Assembly (NCBI RefSeq): GCF_001278845.1
Contig: NZ_CP012590.1
Span: forward strand, 3,410,001 to 3,474,000
Reading direction: 5' to 3'
Length of the DNA: 64,000 nucleotides
Source: Actinomyces sp. oral taxon 414
GTDB lineage: Bacteria > Actinomycetota > Actinomycetes > Actinomycetales > Actinomycetaceae
The notes under the pieces are model-generated. The model was given only the letters and a program-made list of their open reading frames with translations. It did no database searches and was not told the origin of the DNA. Of the stretch, positions 17,792-26,874 are shown piece after piece (positions within the stretch are counted from its first letter, which is position 1; each line of letters begins with the position of its first letter). Position numbers and translations under genes: made by a program.

Positions 17792-18482
17792 TCAGGGTGT
17801 GGGGGAGGTGTGCATGGTGTTCACGGAGGGGCTGGAGGCTGCTACTGGGGGGACGTTGGCGATGATGACGGCGGCGACGGTGCGCAGGGCCCGCTGCTGG
17901 TCGGCGTCGGGTTTGGCGCCGTTCGCCCTTCTCAGGCGCACGTATAGGGAGTGGCCGTCGGGGTAGAGCCAGAAGACGTAGGCGGCGTTGTTGATGGCCC
18001 AGGCCCATCCCTGTCCGTCCTGGCCGTCGATGTTCACGGGTTCGGCGTTGGGGAAGCTCTCGGGCACCCGGTCGAATTCGACCGATCCGATCTTGGGCCC
18101 GAACTCTGTCTGGTGGGGGATGGTGTCGTCGGGTTCGTAGTGGATCTCCAGCATCGACCAGGTCGTGTAGTCGGACTGGAGCATGCATACGTTAGGAGTA
18201 GCCGGGGTGGTCGTAGCCGCCCCCGGATATTGGGTTATGGTAGTAGGCGTAGGTGTAGGAGTCGAAGCCGAGGGTGTTGGACAGCAGGTCGGTGGGCAGG
18301 ACGTCGCACAGCACCCCGTCGAGCGGGGTGGGCGCCATCGCTGTGGGAGTGGTGGGGCCGTCACCGCCGCAAGCCGACAGGCCCACGACCAGGGCGGCGC
18401 ACACCACGACGGCGGACAGGCGGACCCCGACCGCGGACCGGACACGACGACGATGCACTGTCGACGCCCTCTCTCGGATCAT
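17792..18482 (-). pseudogene. Frameshifted lipoprotein of the YPD family
   Basis: The N-terminal half starts at ATG 18482 (overlapping the upstream stop as ATGA) and shows an Arg-rich start, a lipobox (LVVGLSACGGDG) and the family Cys motif (DGVLCDVLPTDLLSNTLGF), then stops at 18192. The C-terminal half continues in another frame from about 18190 to 17792 with NVCMLQSDY, YVFWLYPDGHSLYV and a Pro/Ser tail. One extra base near 18190-18200 explains the break. Either this is a genuine pseudogene or a sequencing/assembly error. Confidence 0.6.
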
Positions 18483-19143
18483 GGTGTGACCTGTTCGGTG
18501 GGTGCGGTGGTGGCCCACGGGGGGCGGACCTGCTCCATGGTCTGGCCCAGCCCGGGGATGGGCTGGTCCTGGCACAGCCAGGGCAGGGCGGATTGGGTGA
18601 GGTTGATCAGGTTGGCTCGTACGTCGCCGCGGGTGAGGGAGAACTCGTCAACGTTCAGGACCAGGTAGTGGTCCTCGCAGGTGAAGACGGTGGTGCCGTA
18701 GTGGGCGTCCGGGCCGGTGTCGATTCTGGCCTCCCCGAAGCCGTCGACGTCGGGGAAGGAGAAGGTCGAATGGGTGTTGCCCAACGCCACCATGTTACTG
18801 GTCCACGGATCGCGGTCCTTGTAGATGTATCCGATGGCGCTGTAGAAGATCAGACTTTTCCGCTCGGGAACCCTCACCCAGCATTCCGAGCCCTTGAAGA
18901 AAGCACCGGTGCGGGGAGTCGAGATGGTCGCTTCTTGACCGAACATGGCCTCCAGGGCCTTATCGGGCCCGGGCAGGTGTAGTCGTGCGGGTCGGAGGGG
19001 GCGGTGGCGGCGACCACCGCCGTTGCGGTGGGAGTGGTGGTGGTGGGGGCGCCGGCCCGCCAGGGGGCCGAGCAGGCCGCCAGCGCCAGGCACACCACCG
19101 CACACCATCCCACCACCCGCAGCGCGCGCCAAGATGACATCAT
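18479..19143 (-). pseudogene. Second frameshifted lipoprotein of the same locus
   Basis: ATG 19143 opens a lipoprotein (WCAVVCLALAACSAPW, lipobox Cys at residue 24) with a Thr-rich linker to DPHDYTCPGP. At about 18960-18970, in the GC tract CCCGGGCCCG, the frame is lost; the adjacent frame carries on directly as DKALEAMFGQEATISTP to GSECWVRVPERK and the C-terminus at 18479. One base missing restores a protein of about 220 residues. It belongs with the neighbouring Cys-containing exported family but lacks the YPD motif. Confidence 0.55.
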
Positions 19144-19321
19144 TCTGCTCTCTCACGACCGGCTTCTTCGATTCCAGTGAATGCAGTTTTCACTCTGGGA
19201 CTGACGTTATTTTAGGACGGTTCTTCGGTAATTTTGGTAGAGTTCATGAGAGTCACTGCTGCTGCTCTTTGCGAGGATCGTGAGTGAAGGCCTAGACAGT
19301 AGTGGTCACCATCGAACAGAT

Positions 19322-19503
19322 TGAGCCTTTCTCACCAGGAAGACCCCCGGACTGGCCAGGATCGACGTGATGGCGCGAGAAGGTCCGAGGCAGTGCAGGG
19401 CGGTGCGGCCCCCATGCGCGCCACACCCACTCCGCGCCCATCCTTCCCGCACCGTCGCGCCGATCCCCGCCCCTGAGTCGCCGGTTCTGGTGAGAAAGGC
19501 TCA
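19322..19503. mobile_element. MITE-like repeat, copy 2
   Basis: A 182-bp element with terminal inverted repeats TGAGCCTTTCTCACCAGGA and TTCTGGTGAGAAAGGCTCA. The interior read in reverse complement is closely similar to 4522-4700, including GCGGGAAGGA and GCGCGGAGTGGG blocks. It lies between a frameshifted lipoprotein gene and the intact paralogue at 19617-20333. Confidence 0.6.
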
Positions 19504-19616
19504 TTACCGCTTACTCTATCGTTATGATGTTTTGTTCATGGATTCGTGGTGGCTCGGGGTGCCGCTGGGTGGTCGTCCGTGCCGGTGGTGTTCCGTTTGG
19601 GTGTTGTGCCGGGTGT

Positions 19617-20333
19617 TCAGGGCGTGGGTGTGGCGGGCGGGGTTGTGGGGCGGGGCGGGTAGACGGTCTCGCCCTGGGGCGGGCCGGAGGCCGCGGCGTG
19701 GACGGTGGTCGTGATGCGCTGCAGCAGGGGGATCAGGAACGTGTCGGTGGGGTCCTCGGGCGAGGCGATGTGGGTTTTGTCCATGCGGAATTTGATCGTG
19801 TATCCGTCGGGGTAGCGCCATATGAGCCCGTAGTTGGATGAGAACTCGTAGGCGGCCCCCTCGCCCTCCAGGCCGTGGGCCGTCACGGGGCGCGCGTTGC
19901 TCACGCCGTCGAAGGCGTTGACCTCCTCCATGAGTTCCCGCTCCCTCGCCCGGGTGTCGTACATGATTTCGAGGGTGTTGGTGGGGAAGGACTCGTAGGG
20001 CGTTCCAGCTGTGAGTCTGAGGTAGCAGCTGAGTGCGACTCTGCCCTCGTCGTAGGTGTGGCGGCTGAAGGTGATGGTTTCGAGTTGTTGGCCCAGGATG
20101 GCCTCCATGTCTCCGGCGCTCATGAGGCCGCAGACGTCGACATCGTCGGGCACGATGTTCCGCAGTCTTTCGTACCAGGCGGCGTCGGCGGCCGAGGCCG
20201 AGGCGGCGGCAGCGGCCGAGGCCCGTGCCTCGCGCCACTGGCGCACGCGCGCGCACCCGCACGCCGGCCACAACGCCAGCACCACCACCAGCGCCGCCGC
20301 CACCCGACGACCTGCGACTCCCCCCACCATCAC
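19617..20333 (-). CDS. Exported lipoprotein-like protein, intact YPD family member
   Basis: A 238-residue protein with an N-terminal hydrophobic segment and lipobox-like end (VVVLALWPACGCA, Cys near 25), an Ala/Ser-rich helical linker, the family Cys motif (VDVCGLMSAGDMEAILG), a second Cys in VALSCYLRLT, the signature LIWRYPDGYTIKFRM, and a Pro/Thr tail. Together with 3642-4379 it is one of two intact members among four. A decayed IS element starts 20 bp beyond its start codon, so its native promoter may have been replaced. Confidence 0.65.
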   Translation of the reverse strand: MMVGGVAGRRVAAALVVVLALWPACGCARVRQWREARASAAAAASASAADAAWYERLRNIVPDDVDVCGLMSAGDMEAILGQQLETITFSRHTYDEGRVALSCYLRLTAGTPYESFPTNTLEIMYDTRARERELMEEVNAFDGVSNARPVTAHGLEGEGAAYEFSSNYGLIWRYPDGYTIKFRMDKTHIASPEDPTDTFLIPLLQRITTTVHAAASGPPQGETVYPPRPTTPPATPTP

Positions 20334-20353
20334 GACTCAGCCCTCCGTACTGT

Positions 20354-20865
20354 AAAGCTTATTCAGAGGGTGGTTTTGAAGACGTAGAGTGAGAGTGCGG
20401 CGGTGATGGTCTGTTCGGATGTGTGCAGGGGGCGGCGGTAGTCGGTGCGAGTGGATTCTCCAGGCCTTGATGGGGGCGATGGTCTGCTCGACCACTTGGC
20501 GGATCCGGTTGATGCTCTTGTTGGCCTCTTGGGCGGCTTCGCTCAGTTCGCTGTTGGGGGGCTTCTTGTGCGGGGTGATCATTCCCTTGCCGATGTATCC
20601 CTTGTCGGCGATCCATCCGGAGGGGTCCAGCCCCAGGGAGTCCCTCAGCCCCATGCTCGGCGGATACCCCTCGACGCCCTCCGCGCGCAGACGGATGAGC
20701 AGATTGGCGAACTCGGCGGCGGGCAGCCCCGTGGCATAATCCATGACGATGATCCGTTTCTCATGAGGTCGTCGACGATACTCACCAGTTATTATACCTC
20801 ATGGAGGCGGATCATCATAATATCATTTCCCGGAAATGCACGCAGACACCCACTGAATAGGCTTC
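20354..20865 (-). mobile_element. Internally deleted and frameshifted IS5-type element
   Basis: A 512-bp relic of the same IS as 21308-22185, in opposite orientation. Its reading frame (start 20744) matches the intact transposase to GLRDSL, then jumps to GLDPSGWIADKG, an in-frame loss of about 113 codons that removes the first catalytic Asp regions. A later frameshift after KAWRI ruins the C-terminus. Both IS ends remain (AAAGCTTATTCAG and the inverted CTGAATAGGCTTC), so it could still be moved in trans. Confidence 0.75.
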
Positions 20866-20891
20866 TTTGAATAATCTCACGGGAAGCAATA

Positions 20892-21010
20892 TTGAGCCTT
20901 ATCCCACCAGAACAGGCGGTTCAATGCCCGGATCGACGCGGCGTGGGGGATGGGCAGGCGCGGGATAGTGCTGGTGGGGCTCCTGGGGACTCCTGGGACA
21001 GCCCGGGGCG
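20892..21010. repeat. Degenerate MITE-like copy
   Basis: It begins TGAGCCTTATCCCACCAGAA, a variant of the TIR seen at 4522 and 19322. The interior segment GTGCTGGTGGGGCTCCTGGG (about 20970-20989) is identical to one inside the copy at 61377-61581. No clear right end is preserved. Confidence 0.4.
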
Positions 21011-21108
21011 GGGGCGTGTCCGAATCTATTGCAAAGGCGCCCCGGCGAGCGAACGGGACCCGCGGGCCGTGGTGCCGATCTTCCCGGACGACCCCTGACG
21101 CCGAGACG

Positions 21109-21172
21109 TGCACTTCACCCTCGAGCGTGCAGTTCCAGCCGTCGTTCTCGAGTGCAAAATACACCTCTCGAC
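21109..21172. repeat. Degenerate copy of the GTGCACTTC palindromic element
   Basis: It starts ACGTGCACTTCACCCTCGAG and ends in an inverted arm with CTCGAGTGCAAAATACAC. It is homologous to the perfect palindrome at 50399-50459, including a GGCTGGAAC-type loop in the other orientation. Here the arms carry several mismatches. Confidence 0.5.
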
Positions 21173-21307
21173 GAAGAGGCGGGCCGACCACGGCCGCCGT
21201 GAACCGCGGTGACGACCGCCCTGGAGCATCCCCGGTGATCCGACGAGAAGGACTCACCGCCTACTACGCCTCTTCACCCTCTGCTACGCCCCCTTTTCTC
21301 GTACAGT

Positions 21308-22185
21308 GAAGCTTATTCAGCGGGCGTCTTGGTGCATTTCCGGGAAGCAATATTATGATGGTCCGTTCTCATGAGGTACAATGGGTGTTGAAATAAGTTC
21401 CACGACCTCACGAGAAACGGACCATCGTCATGAAGTATACCACGGGACTGCCCACCCCCAAGTTCGCCGATCTGCTCATCCGTCTGCGCGAGGAGGGGAT
21501 CGAGGGGTATCCGCCGAGCCTGGGGCTGAGGGACTCCCTGAGGGCGGCGCTGATCTACATGCGTCACAATGTGATACAGGCGGCGATCGGCGAGCAGCTG
21601 GGCGTGTCCCAGCCCACTGTCTCGCGGGCCATCGGGGTCATGACCGAGGCGATCGTCCGGGCCCTGAAGGACATGCTGCTCACCGCGGAGGAGGTGCCCG
21701 AGGGCTGCGACTACGTGCTCGACGGCACCCTCTTCCCCTGCTGGAGTTGGCGCGCTCACCGCGAATTGTGGTCGGGCAAGCATGGGACGACCGGCATGAA
21801 CGTCCAGATCCTGGTCCTGCCCGGCGGCAGGCTGGTGTGGGCCTCCGATCCCTACCCCGGCTCCATGCACGACGTGGCCGCACTGGACGCCTCCGGACTG
21901 CTCGACGGGCTGGACCCCTCCGGATGGATCGCCGACAAGGGATACGTCGGCAGGGGAATGATCACCCCGCACAAGAAGCCCCCCAACGGCGAACTGAGCG
22001 AAGCCGCCCAGGAGGCCAACAAGAGCGTCAATCAGATCCGCCAGGTGGTCGAGCAGACCATCGCCCACATCAAGGCCTGGAGAATCCTCCACACCGACTA
22101 CCGCCGCCCCCTGCACACATTCGAACAGACCATCACCGCCGCACTCTCACTCTACGTATTCAAAACCACCCTCTGAATAAGCTTC
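21308..22185 (+). mobile_element. Intact IS5-family (IS1031-like) insertion sequence
   Basis: An 878-bp element with terminal inverted repeats GAAGCTTATTCAG, flanked by the direct repeat AGT (21305-21307 and 22186-22188), a probable 3-bp target duplication. It carries one transposase gene. It sits inside a hairpin-like repeat whose uninterrupted relative is at 51868-51985: the GTAC and GAGGGT...GAGCGTAGC arms are split by the insertion. Likely still mobile. Confidence 0.8.
21430..22176 (+). CDS. IS5-family DDE transposase
   Basis: A 248-residue transposase. The N-terminal helix-turn-helix is AAIGEQLGVSQPTVSRAIG (about residues 55-75). The DDE domain shows the first Asp in CDYVLDGTLFPCWSW, the second in SDPYPGSMHDVAAL, and the probable Glu in QVVEQTIAHIKAW. 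The length and single frame fit IS1031-group elements without programmed frameshift. It ends 9 bp inside the right IS terminus. Confidence 0.88.
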   Translation: MKYTTGLPTPKFADLLIRLREEGIEGYPPSLGLRDSLRAALIYMRHNVIQAAIGEQLGVSQPTVSRAIGVMTEAIVRALKDMLLTAEEVPEGCDYVLDGTLFPCWSWRAHRELWSGKHGTTGMNVQILVLPGGRLVWASDPYPGSMHDVAALDASGLLDGLDPSGWIADKGYVGRGMITPHKKPPNGELSEAAQEANKSVNQIRQVVEQTIAHIKAWRILHTDYRRPLHTFEQTITAALSLYVFKTTL

Positions 22186-22433
22186 AGTGGAGGGTAAAAG
22201 AGCGTAGCAGATGGAAAAGAGCGCAGCAGACGTGGCCGGGCCGGCGGGCGGGGCGCTGGCGCACGCGTGAAATTAATAGGGGATGCGAGGAAGGTTGTTC
22301 TGGGTGTCGGGGGACGGGGACAGGGGACGAATACCGGCCTCCGCCGACGTCACGACGGCGAACCGGCACACCCGGCCGCCGCGCCGAGTGGCCCCTCCCG
22401 CCGATGGACGGGAGAGGAGCCGGAGACCTGGTC

Positions 22434-22730
22434 TCAGCGCTTCATCTGCCGGCCGAGGTCGCGATCGGCCTCCTCCGACGTCGAGGCGATCTTCTCCAGG
22501 TTCCTCGAGAGCGCGTCCAGCGAGTCGATGGTTCGCGCGCCCGAGGCGGTGAACTCGCGGTAGGAGGCCTGGAAGGTGTCCGAGGCCGAGTCGATGACGA
22601 AGCCCGAGGAGACGAGGTTGTCGACCTGCTGGCGGGCCGCGGTCAGCGACTGGTTAATCGTGTCGCGGGTGGCGCGCAGCTGACGCGCCCGGCTGCGCAT
22701 ATCCTCGTAGGAGGCGGAGATATTGGCCAT
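22434..22730 (-). CDS. WXG100-like small helical protein lacking the Trp
   Basis: A 98-residue protein with two helices (RSRARQLRATRDTINQSL and ARTIDSLDALSRNLEKIA) around a turn LVSSGFVIDSASDTFQASY. This matches the actinobacterial WXG100-like group in which SGF replaces WxG. A substrate or chaperone-like partner of type VII secretion is likely. ATG 22730 has GGAG seven bases upstream. It is followed on the same strand by nothing for 250 bp and preceded by the PP2C gene 190 bp away. Confidence 0.75.
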   Translation of the reverse strand: MANISASYEDMRSRARQLRATRDTINQSLTAARQQVDNLVSSGFVIDSASDTFQASYREFTASGARTIDSLDALSRNLEKIASTSEEADRDLGRQMKR

Positions 22731-22919
22731 AATGTGCTCCTTCCATGTGGCCCGGCCCCGGGTGGCCCGAACCCGGCCCGGTGCTGTGATGCCGTCTGCG
22801 GGCGGTGTTCCCGTGAGCGGCCTCTCGCCCGAACAGGTCCAGGGCTGCGAGGCCGAGGTCGACCGCACCCCCGCGCACGGCGACCGGAATCCGACCGGGG
22901 CTCATCCGAGGTACGGGAC

Positions 22920-23843
22920 TCATGAGGGATCCTTCACACGGGGGGCGGGCCGGGTCGGGCGCAGCACCGCGCTCCCGTCGATGACGAAACGGTGGCGCGG
23001 CAGGGTGTCCTCCGAGGCGCGGTGCTGGAGCGGCAGGGTCTCGTCGTCGACGTCGACGCTCTCCCAGGTGGGGTGCACGTCAATGATATCGACAATGAGC
23101 ACCGTCACATTATCCGTTCCGCCGGCGGCCAGGGCCCGGTCGACCAGCTCCCGGGCGACCTGCCGGGGAGGGCGGGCGGAGTGCACGACGGCCTCTATGA
23201 CCGGCTCGGACACGAGGGCGCTCAGCCCGTCCGAGCAGATGACGAAGCGGTCCCCCGCCTGGGCGGGCAGGAGGAAGCGGTCCACGGGCACGACCGGGCC
23301 CGCGCCCGCGCCCAGCGCCCGGGTGATGACATTGCGCCGCGCGCTCGTACGGGCCTGGCTCAGGGTGAGGCGACCGGCGTCGATGAGCTCCTGGACCTCG
23401 GAATGATCGCGGGTGACCAATGAGAAGACGCCCCGGGTGAAGTGGTAGGTGCGCGAGTCCCCCACATTGACCACGTGCAGGCAGGGCAGGTCCCCCTGGA
23501 GGGACAGGACGAGTCCGGTCAGGGTGCAACCGGGGGCGCCGACGTCGTCGCCGAGCCGGGCCACGTCGGCGGCGGCCCGCGCCAGCGCGGCGTCGAGCTG
23601 GCCGGAGGTGACGAACTCCTGGCCGACCAGGTCGGTGAAGGCGTCAAGGGCGGCGCGGGCGGCGACGTCACCGGCGCGGTGCCCGCCCATGCCGTCCGCG
23701 ACGAGGAAGACGGGCGGTTCGGCGAGGAAGGCGTCCTCGTTGACGGCCCGCAGCAGGCCGATATCGGTCAGTCCGCCGTGGGCGACGCGGAGCCGGGGGG
23801 CCCGCTTCGGCTCCTGCTCGGTTTCATAGCTGTGCCTGCCCAT
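22920..23843 (-). CDS. PP2C-type Ser/Thr protein phosphatase
   Basis: A 307-residue cytoplasmic phosphatase of the PstP/Stp type. Metal-binding motifs are intact: TDIGLLRAVNEDAF, VADGMGGHRAGDVAA, VNVGDSRTYHF, ICSDGLSALV and GGTDNVTVLIV. No membrane segment is present; the C-terminal 45 residues are a polar tail (LPRHRFVIDGSAVL). It is preceded by the RDD-FHA gene 7 bp away. The pairing suggests FHA-phosphothreonine signalling controlling secretion, although no kinase is in the window. Confidence 0.9.
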   Translation of the reverse strand: MGRHSYETEQEPKRAPRLRVAHGGLTDIGLLRAVNEDAFLAEPPVFLVADGMGGHRAGDVAARAALDAFTDLVGQEFVTSGQLDAALARAAADVARLGDDVGAPGCTLTGLVLSLQGDLPCLHVVNVGDSRTYHFTRGVFSLVTRDHSEVQELIDAGRLTLSQARTSARRNVITRALGAGAGPVVPVDRFLLPAQAGDRFVICSDGLSALVSEPVIEAVVHSARPPRQVARELVDRALAAGGTDNVTVLIVDIIDVHPTWESVDVDDETLPLQHRASEDTLPRHRFVIDGSAVLRPTRPAPRVKDPS

Positions 23844-23850
23844 GGCGGCC

Positions 23851-24939
23851 TCAGCGCTCCACCGTGAAGGAGCGGTCGCCCAGTTCGATGCGCGCGCCGT
23901 CGGGCACGACGACGTCCTGCCCCATGAGCAGGGTTGTGCGCGCGCCGTCCGCACCGACCACGGCCGAGCCGTTGGTCGATCCGAGCTCGCGCACGCTGAG
24001 CCGGTCGCCGTCGAGGAGGACGGCGAGGTGGGTCTTGGAGATGGAACGGTCGGGATCGGTCACGGGCACAGTATCGGCCTCCTCCCACGGGGCGACGGCA
24101 ACGGGGGCGCGACCCAGGAGAGTGCGGGGCGCCACCAGGGCGATGCGCTGGCCGGTGTCCATGACCAGGGTCGCGGCCGGGGCGGGTGCGGGACCGGCTG
24201 GCGCCGGGGACGGGGCGAAGAGCGGGCCGACCCCGGTGGGCTCCGTCACGGCGATGGCGGCGGAGGAGAAGGCGGCGGGAGCGGCGAAGGGCCCGTCGGC
24301 CGCTCCGGCGGCGGCGGCCGCGCCGAGCCGGTCCCGCAGCTGGGAGGCGGTCAGGGCCGGCTGCTCCTGCGTGTCCTCGACGAAGGCGGGCGCCGGACCC
24401 GATGCGCCGCCCGCCGCCCGCGGAGCCGCGCCGCCCGCCGCCCGCGGGGCCGCCGGCCCGTCCGGGCGCGCGGCGACCACGACGGTGCCGCAGACGCGGT
24501 CGATCCAGTTGCGCCCCTGCGGATCCGTGATCAGGAGGGTGAGGATTGTGGCGACGCCTAAGGTGGGGGGCCCGATGAGAACGGCCAGGATGTACCAGCC
24601 GACGCTCCGGGCGCCGGCGGACCCCGCCCCGTCCTGCGCCGCCCAGCGCAGGCCGAGCAGGCGGTGGCCGGGCGTGCGGCCGCGGGCCCATAGCCAGGCC
24701 GTCATGGCGGCGGCGAGGGCGATGGCGCACAGGCCGGAGACTACCGTCGTCGCCATCGGCGCCTGAACCGAGCCCAGGGGGAGCCCCGCGGCGAGGCCGA
24801 CGGCGGTGGCGCCGCAGTAAACGACAGCGATGAGGACGACGTCGATGAGGAGCGCGCCCAGGCGCCTGGCTCCCGACGCGGGCGCGGCCCCGACCGGACG
24901 CGGGGGCGCCGGGGCCGTCTGTGCTGGTGTGGTCGTCAT
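23851..24939 (-). CDS. RDD and FHA domain membrane protein
   Basis: A 362-residue protein. The N-terminal RDD domain (residues about 20-150) holds GARRLGALLIDVVLIAVVY, further hydrophobic segments and 'ARGRTPGHRLLGLR'. A long Ala/Pro linker leads to a C-terminal FHA domain (about 265-362) with TLLGRAP, SISKTHLAV and ELGSTNGSAV, keeping the phosphothreonine-binding Arg, Ser and Asn. It probably tethers phosphorylated partners to the membrane. Neighbours are the PP2C gene and a small coupled gene. Confidence 0.85.
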   Translation of the reverse strand: MTTTPAQTAPAPPRPVGAAPASGARRLGALLIDVVLIAVVYCGATAVGLAAGLPLGSVQAPMATTVVSGLCAIALAAAMTAWLWARGRTPGHRLLGLRWAAQDGAGSAGARSVGWYILAVLIGPPTLGVATILTLLITDPQGRNWIDRVCGTVVVAARPDGPAAPRAAGGAAPRAAGGASGPAPAFVEDTQEQPALTASQLRDRLGAAAAAGAADGPFAAPAAFSSAAIAVTEPTGVGPLFAPSPAPAGPAPAPAATLVMDTGQRIALVAPRTLLGRAPVAVAPWEEADTVPVTDPDRSISKTHLAVLLDGDRLSVRELGSTNGSAVVGADGARTTLLMGQDVVVPDGARIELGDRSFTVER

Positions 24940-25385
24940 GACTGTTCTCCTCGGGTTCGGGCCGCGCGGACGGCGGGCTGCCTCCGCCCCGCCCGGACGG
25001 CGGCGCGGCTACGGCGCGAAGCGGCCCGGCCGGGGCGCACGCCGAAGGAGACGAATACCGCCCCGGCGCTCCGGTCGACGTCGAACCGGGCGTCTCCGGC
25101 GCGGGTGTCGGGGATCTGGGCGGGACGGTTGAGGCGGGCGGTGGGACGGGAGGTCCCATTGGCGATCCGGATCCCGCCGTCGTCGAGGTCGACCTCCTGC
25201 GTCACCGCCGGGTGGATGAGCGCCGTCGCCATGACGGTCGCCGGAAGCAGCCCGGCGGGGCCGCCGAGGGCGGTACGCATCATGGAGAACAGGCGCACGG
25301 GCAGCTCCTGACGAGGGTCCAACCGGTGCGGGGACACCGTGATGGTGCTGGGAACGGGGTCGCCTCCTGGGGGAGACGCAGTCAT
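24936..25385 (-). CDS. Hypothetical protein translationally coupled to the RDD-FHA gene
   Basis: A 149-residue protein that I do not recognise. Its stop overlaps the RDD-FHA start as ATGA. It has a weakly hydrophobic middle (GLLPATVMATALIHPAVT), a beta-rich segment (QEVDLDDGGIRIANGTS, DARFDVDRSAGAVFVSFGV) and a very Arg-rich tail. The start is uncertain: ATG 25385 was chosen, while ATG 25424 and 25484 in the same frame also lack good ribosome sites. Confidence 0.5.
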   Translation of the reverse strand: MTASPPGGDPVPSTITVSPHRLDPRQELPVRLFSMMRTALGGPAGLLPATVMATALIHPAVTQEVDLDDGGIRIANGTSRPTARLNRPAQIPDTRAGDARFDVDRSAGAVFVSFGVRPGRAASRRSRAAVRAGRRQPAVRAARTRGEQS

Positions 25386-25533
25386 GATCGCAGTCGCCCG
25401 GCGATTCGGCAACAAGCGCTCCATCTCACAATTGAGGCGGGAGTCTCTGTCAAGGCCAGGAAAAGCCCGGCATTCCGCCGTCACCCGGTCCAGGTCACAG
25501 TTCTGTAACCCCGCGGCCGCGCCGCGGTCGGTC

Positions 25534-26712
25534 TCAGCGCTCCTCGCCTTCCACAGCGCGCACGCCGTGCTGGGGATCGGCCGCGCCCACGCCGTCGCCG
25601 TCCAGATCCATCTCCTCGAGGACCTCGGGCTCGATCTCGTCGGGCGCGCGCACCGGGGCGTCGCCGGCCGACAGGAAGATGCTCACCCAGCGTGAGCGCG
25701 GGTCGGAGTCGATGAGCAGGGCCTTGACGAACAGGGTGAGCGGGATGGCGAGGATAGTGCCCAAGGCGCCGATGACCTCGGCCCAGAACAGGAGGGACAG
25801 GAAGGTCGTCGTCGTATTGAGGCCGACGGCGTCCCCGGTGAACTTGGGCTGGATGAGGGTCTGGATGACGAAGTTGAGGGCCGCGTAGGCCACGACGACC
25901 CACAGCGCCGTCCACGGCCCGCTGTCCACCAGGGCCAGCAGGGCCGGCGGGATGAGGCCGATGAAGAAGCCGATATTGGGGATGTAGTTCGTAATGAAGG
26001 ACAGCACGCCCCAGGTCACCGCCATGGGCACGCCCAGGAGCCCCAGCGCGACGACGTCCAGGACCGCGACGATGAGGCCGAAGATGGTGGAGACCAGCCA
26101 GTAGGAGCGCACCGCCTTGGCGAAGCCCGCCAGCGCCGCGGCGATCTCCGGCTTGAGAATCATCAGGGCCCGGGCGCGCAGCTCGATGCGGGACATGTCG
26201 AACATGAGGAAGACGACGGTCAGCGCCATGACCATGAGGACCGACCCGAAAGAGGTCACCTGGGAGAGCATCCCCTGGGCCAGGGTCACGATCCTGGAGG
26301 TGTCGAGCATCCCGGAGACCTGGTTCATGAGCGTGGACTGGTCGATCCCGAAGCGGCCCAGCAGCGCCTGGAGCTGTGTCCAGATGGCCTCGAATTTCGC
26401 GCTGTAGTCCGGGAGGGTCTCGACGAGCTGGGCGATGGCCACGCCCAGGGCCGCGAACAGGCCGATGACGAAGGTGTAGATGAGGATGATGGCCCCGACG
26501 GCGGAGATGGGCCGGGGCACGTGGTAGCGCGAGGCCAGGGCCACGAGCGGGCGCACGGTGATGACGAGCGTGAGGGCGAAGAAGGCGGGGGCCAGCAGGC
26601 CGTGCAGCATGTAGATGCCCGTGCAGCCGACGACGATCGCCGCCACCGTCAGGATGATCGTCTCACCCTGGGTCCGCTGCCGGTCGGTCCTGTGGACGGG
26701 GGTTTCGCTCAT
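25534..26712 (-). CDS. AI-2E family (PerM/TqsA-like) transporter
   Basis: A 392-residue integral membrane protein with seven to eight helices. The family core includes LVETLPDYSAKFEAIWTQLQ (periplasmic loop with the usual Pro-Tyr), ALTVVFLMFDMSR, FITNYIPNIGFFIGLIPPAL and the closing FWAEVIGALGTILAIPLTLF. The acidic C-terminal tail (EIEPEVLEEMDLDGDG) is cytoplasmic. Members export small molecules or act as Na+/H+ antiporters; the substrate cannot be told. Separate transcription unit. Confidence 0.88.
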   Translation of the reverse strand: MSETPVHRTDRQRTQGETIILTVAAIVVGCTGIYMLHGLLAPAFFALTLVITVRPLVALASRYHVPRPISAVGAIILIYTFVIGLFAALGVAIAQLVETLPDYSAKFEAIWTQLQALLGRFGIDQSTLMNQVSGMLDTSRIVTLAQGMLSQVTSFGSVLMVMALTVVFLMFDMSRIELRARALMILKPEIAAALAGFAKAVRSYWLVSTIFGLIVAVLDVVALGLLGVPMAVTWGVLSFITNYIPNIGFFIGLIPPALLALVDSGPWTALWVVVAYAALNFVIQTLIQPKFTGDAVGLNTTTTFLSLLFWAEVIGALGTILAIPLTLFVKALLIDSDPRSRWVSIFLSAGDAPVRAPDEIEPEVLEEMDLDGDGVGAADPQHGVRAVEGEER

Positions 26713-26874
26713 GCGCCCATCCTGTCACGGGCGCGCCGGACGCCGCGCGCCGCCCCTCCCGGCGAGGGCGGGGGCGCGCGGCGCCCGGGTGGAGGATGCT
26801 CTCCGACGGCGCCGGTCGCCGCGAGGGCGCGGGGGCGCGCCGGGCCCCCGCGCGGCCCAAGGCTTCACGTAACC

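Noticed and set aside
20877..21257. A 126-codon minus-strand frame between the two IS copies
   Set aside because: It is made of the degenerate MITE and palindromic repeat read through; no protein feature and no ribosome site.
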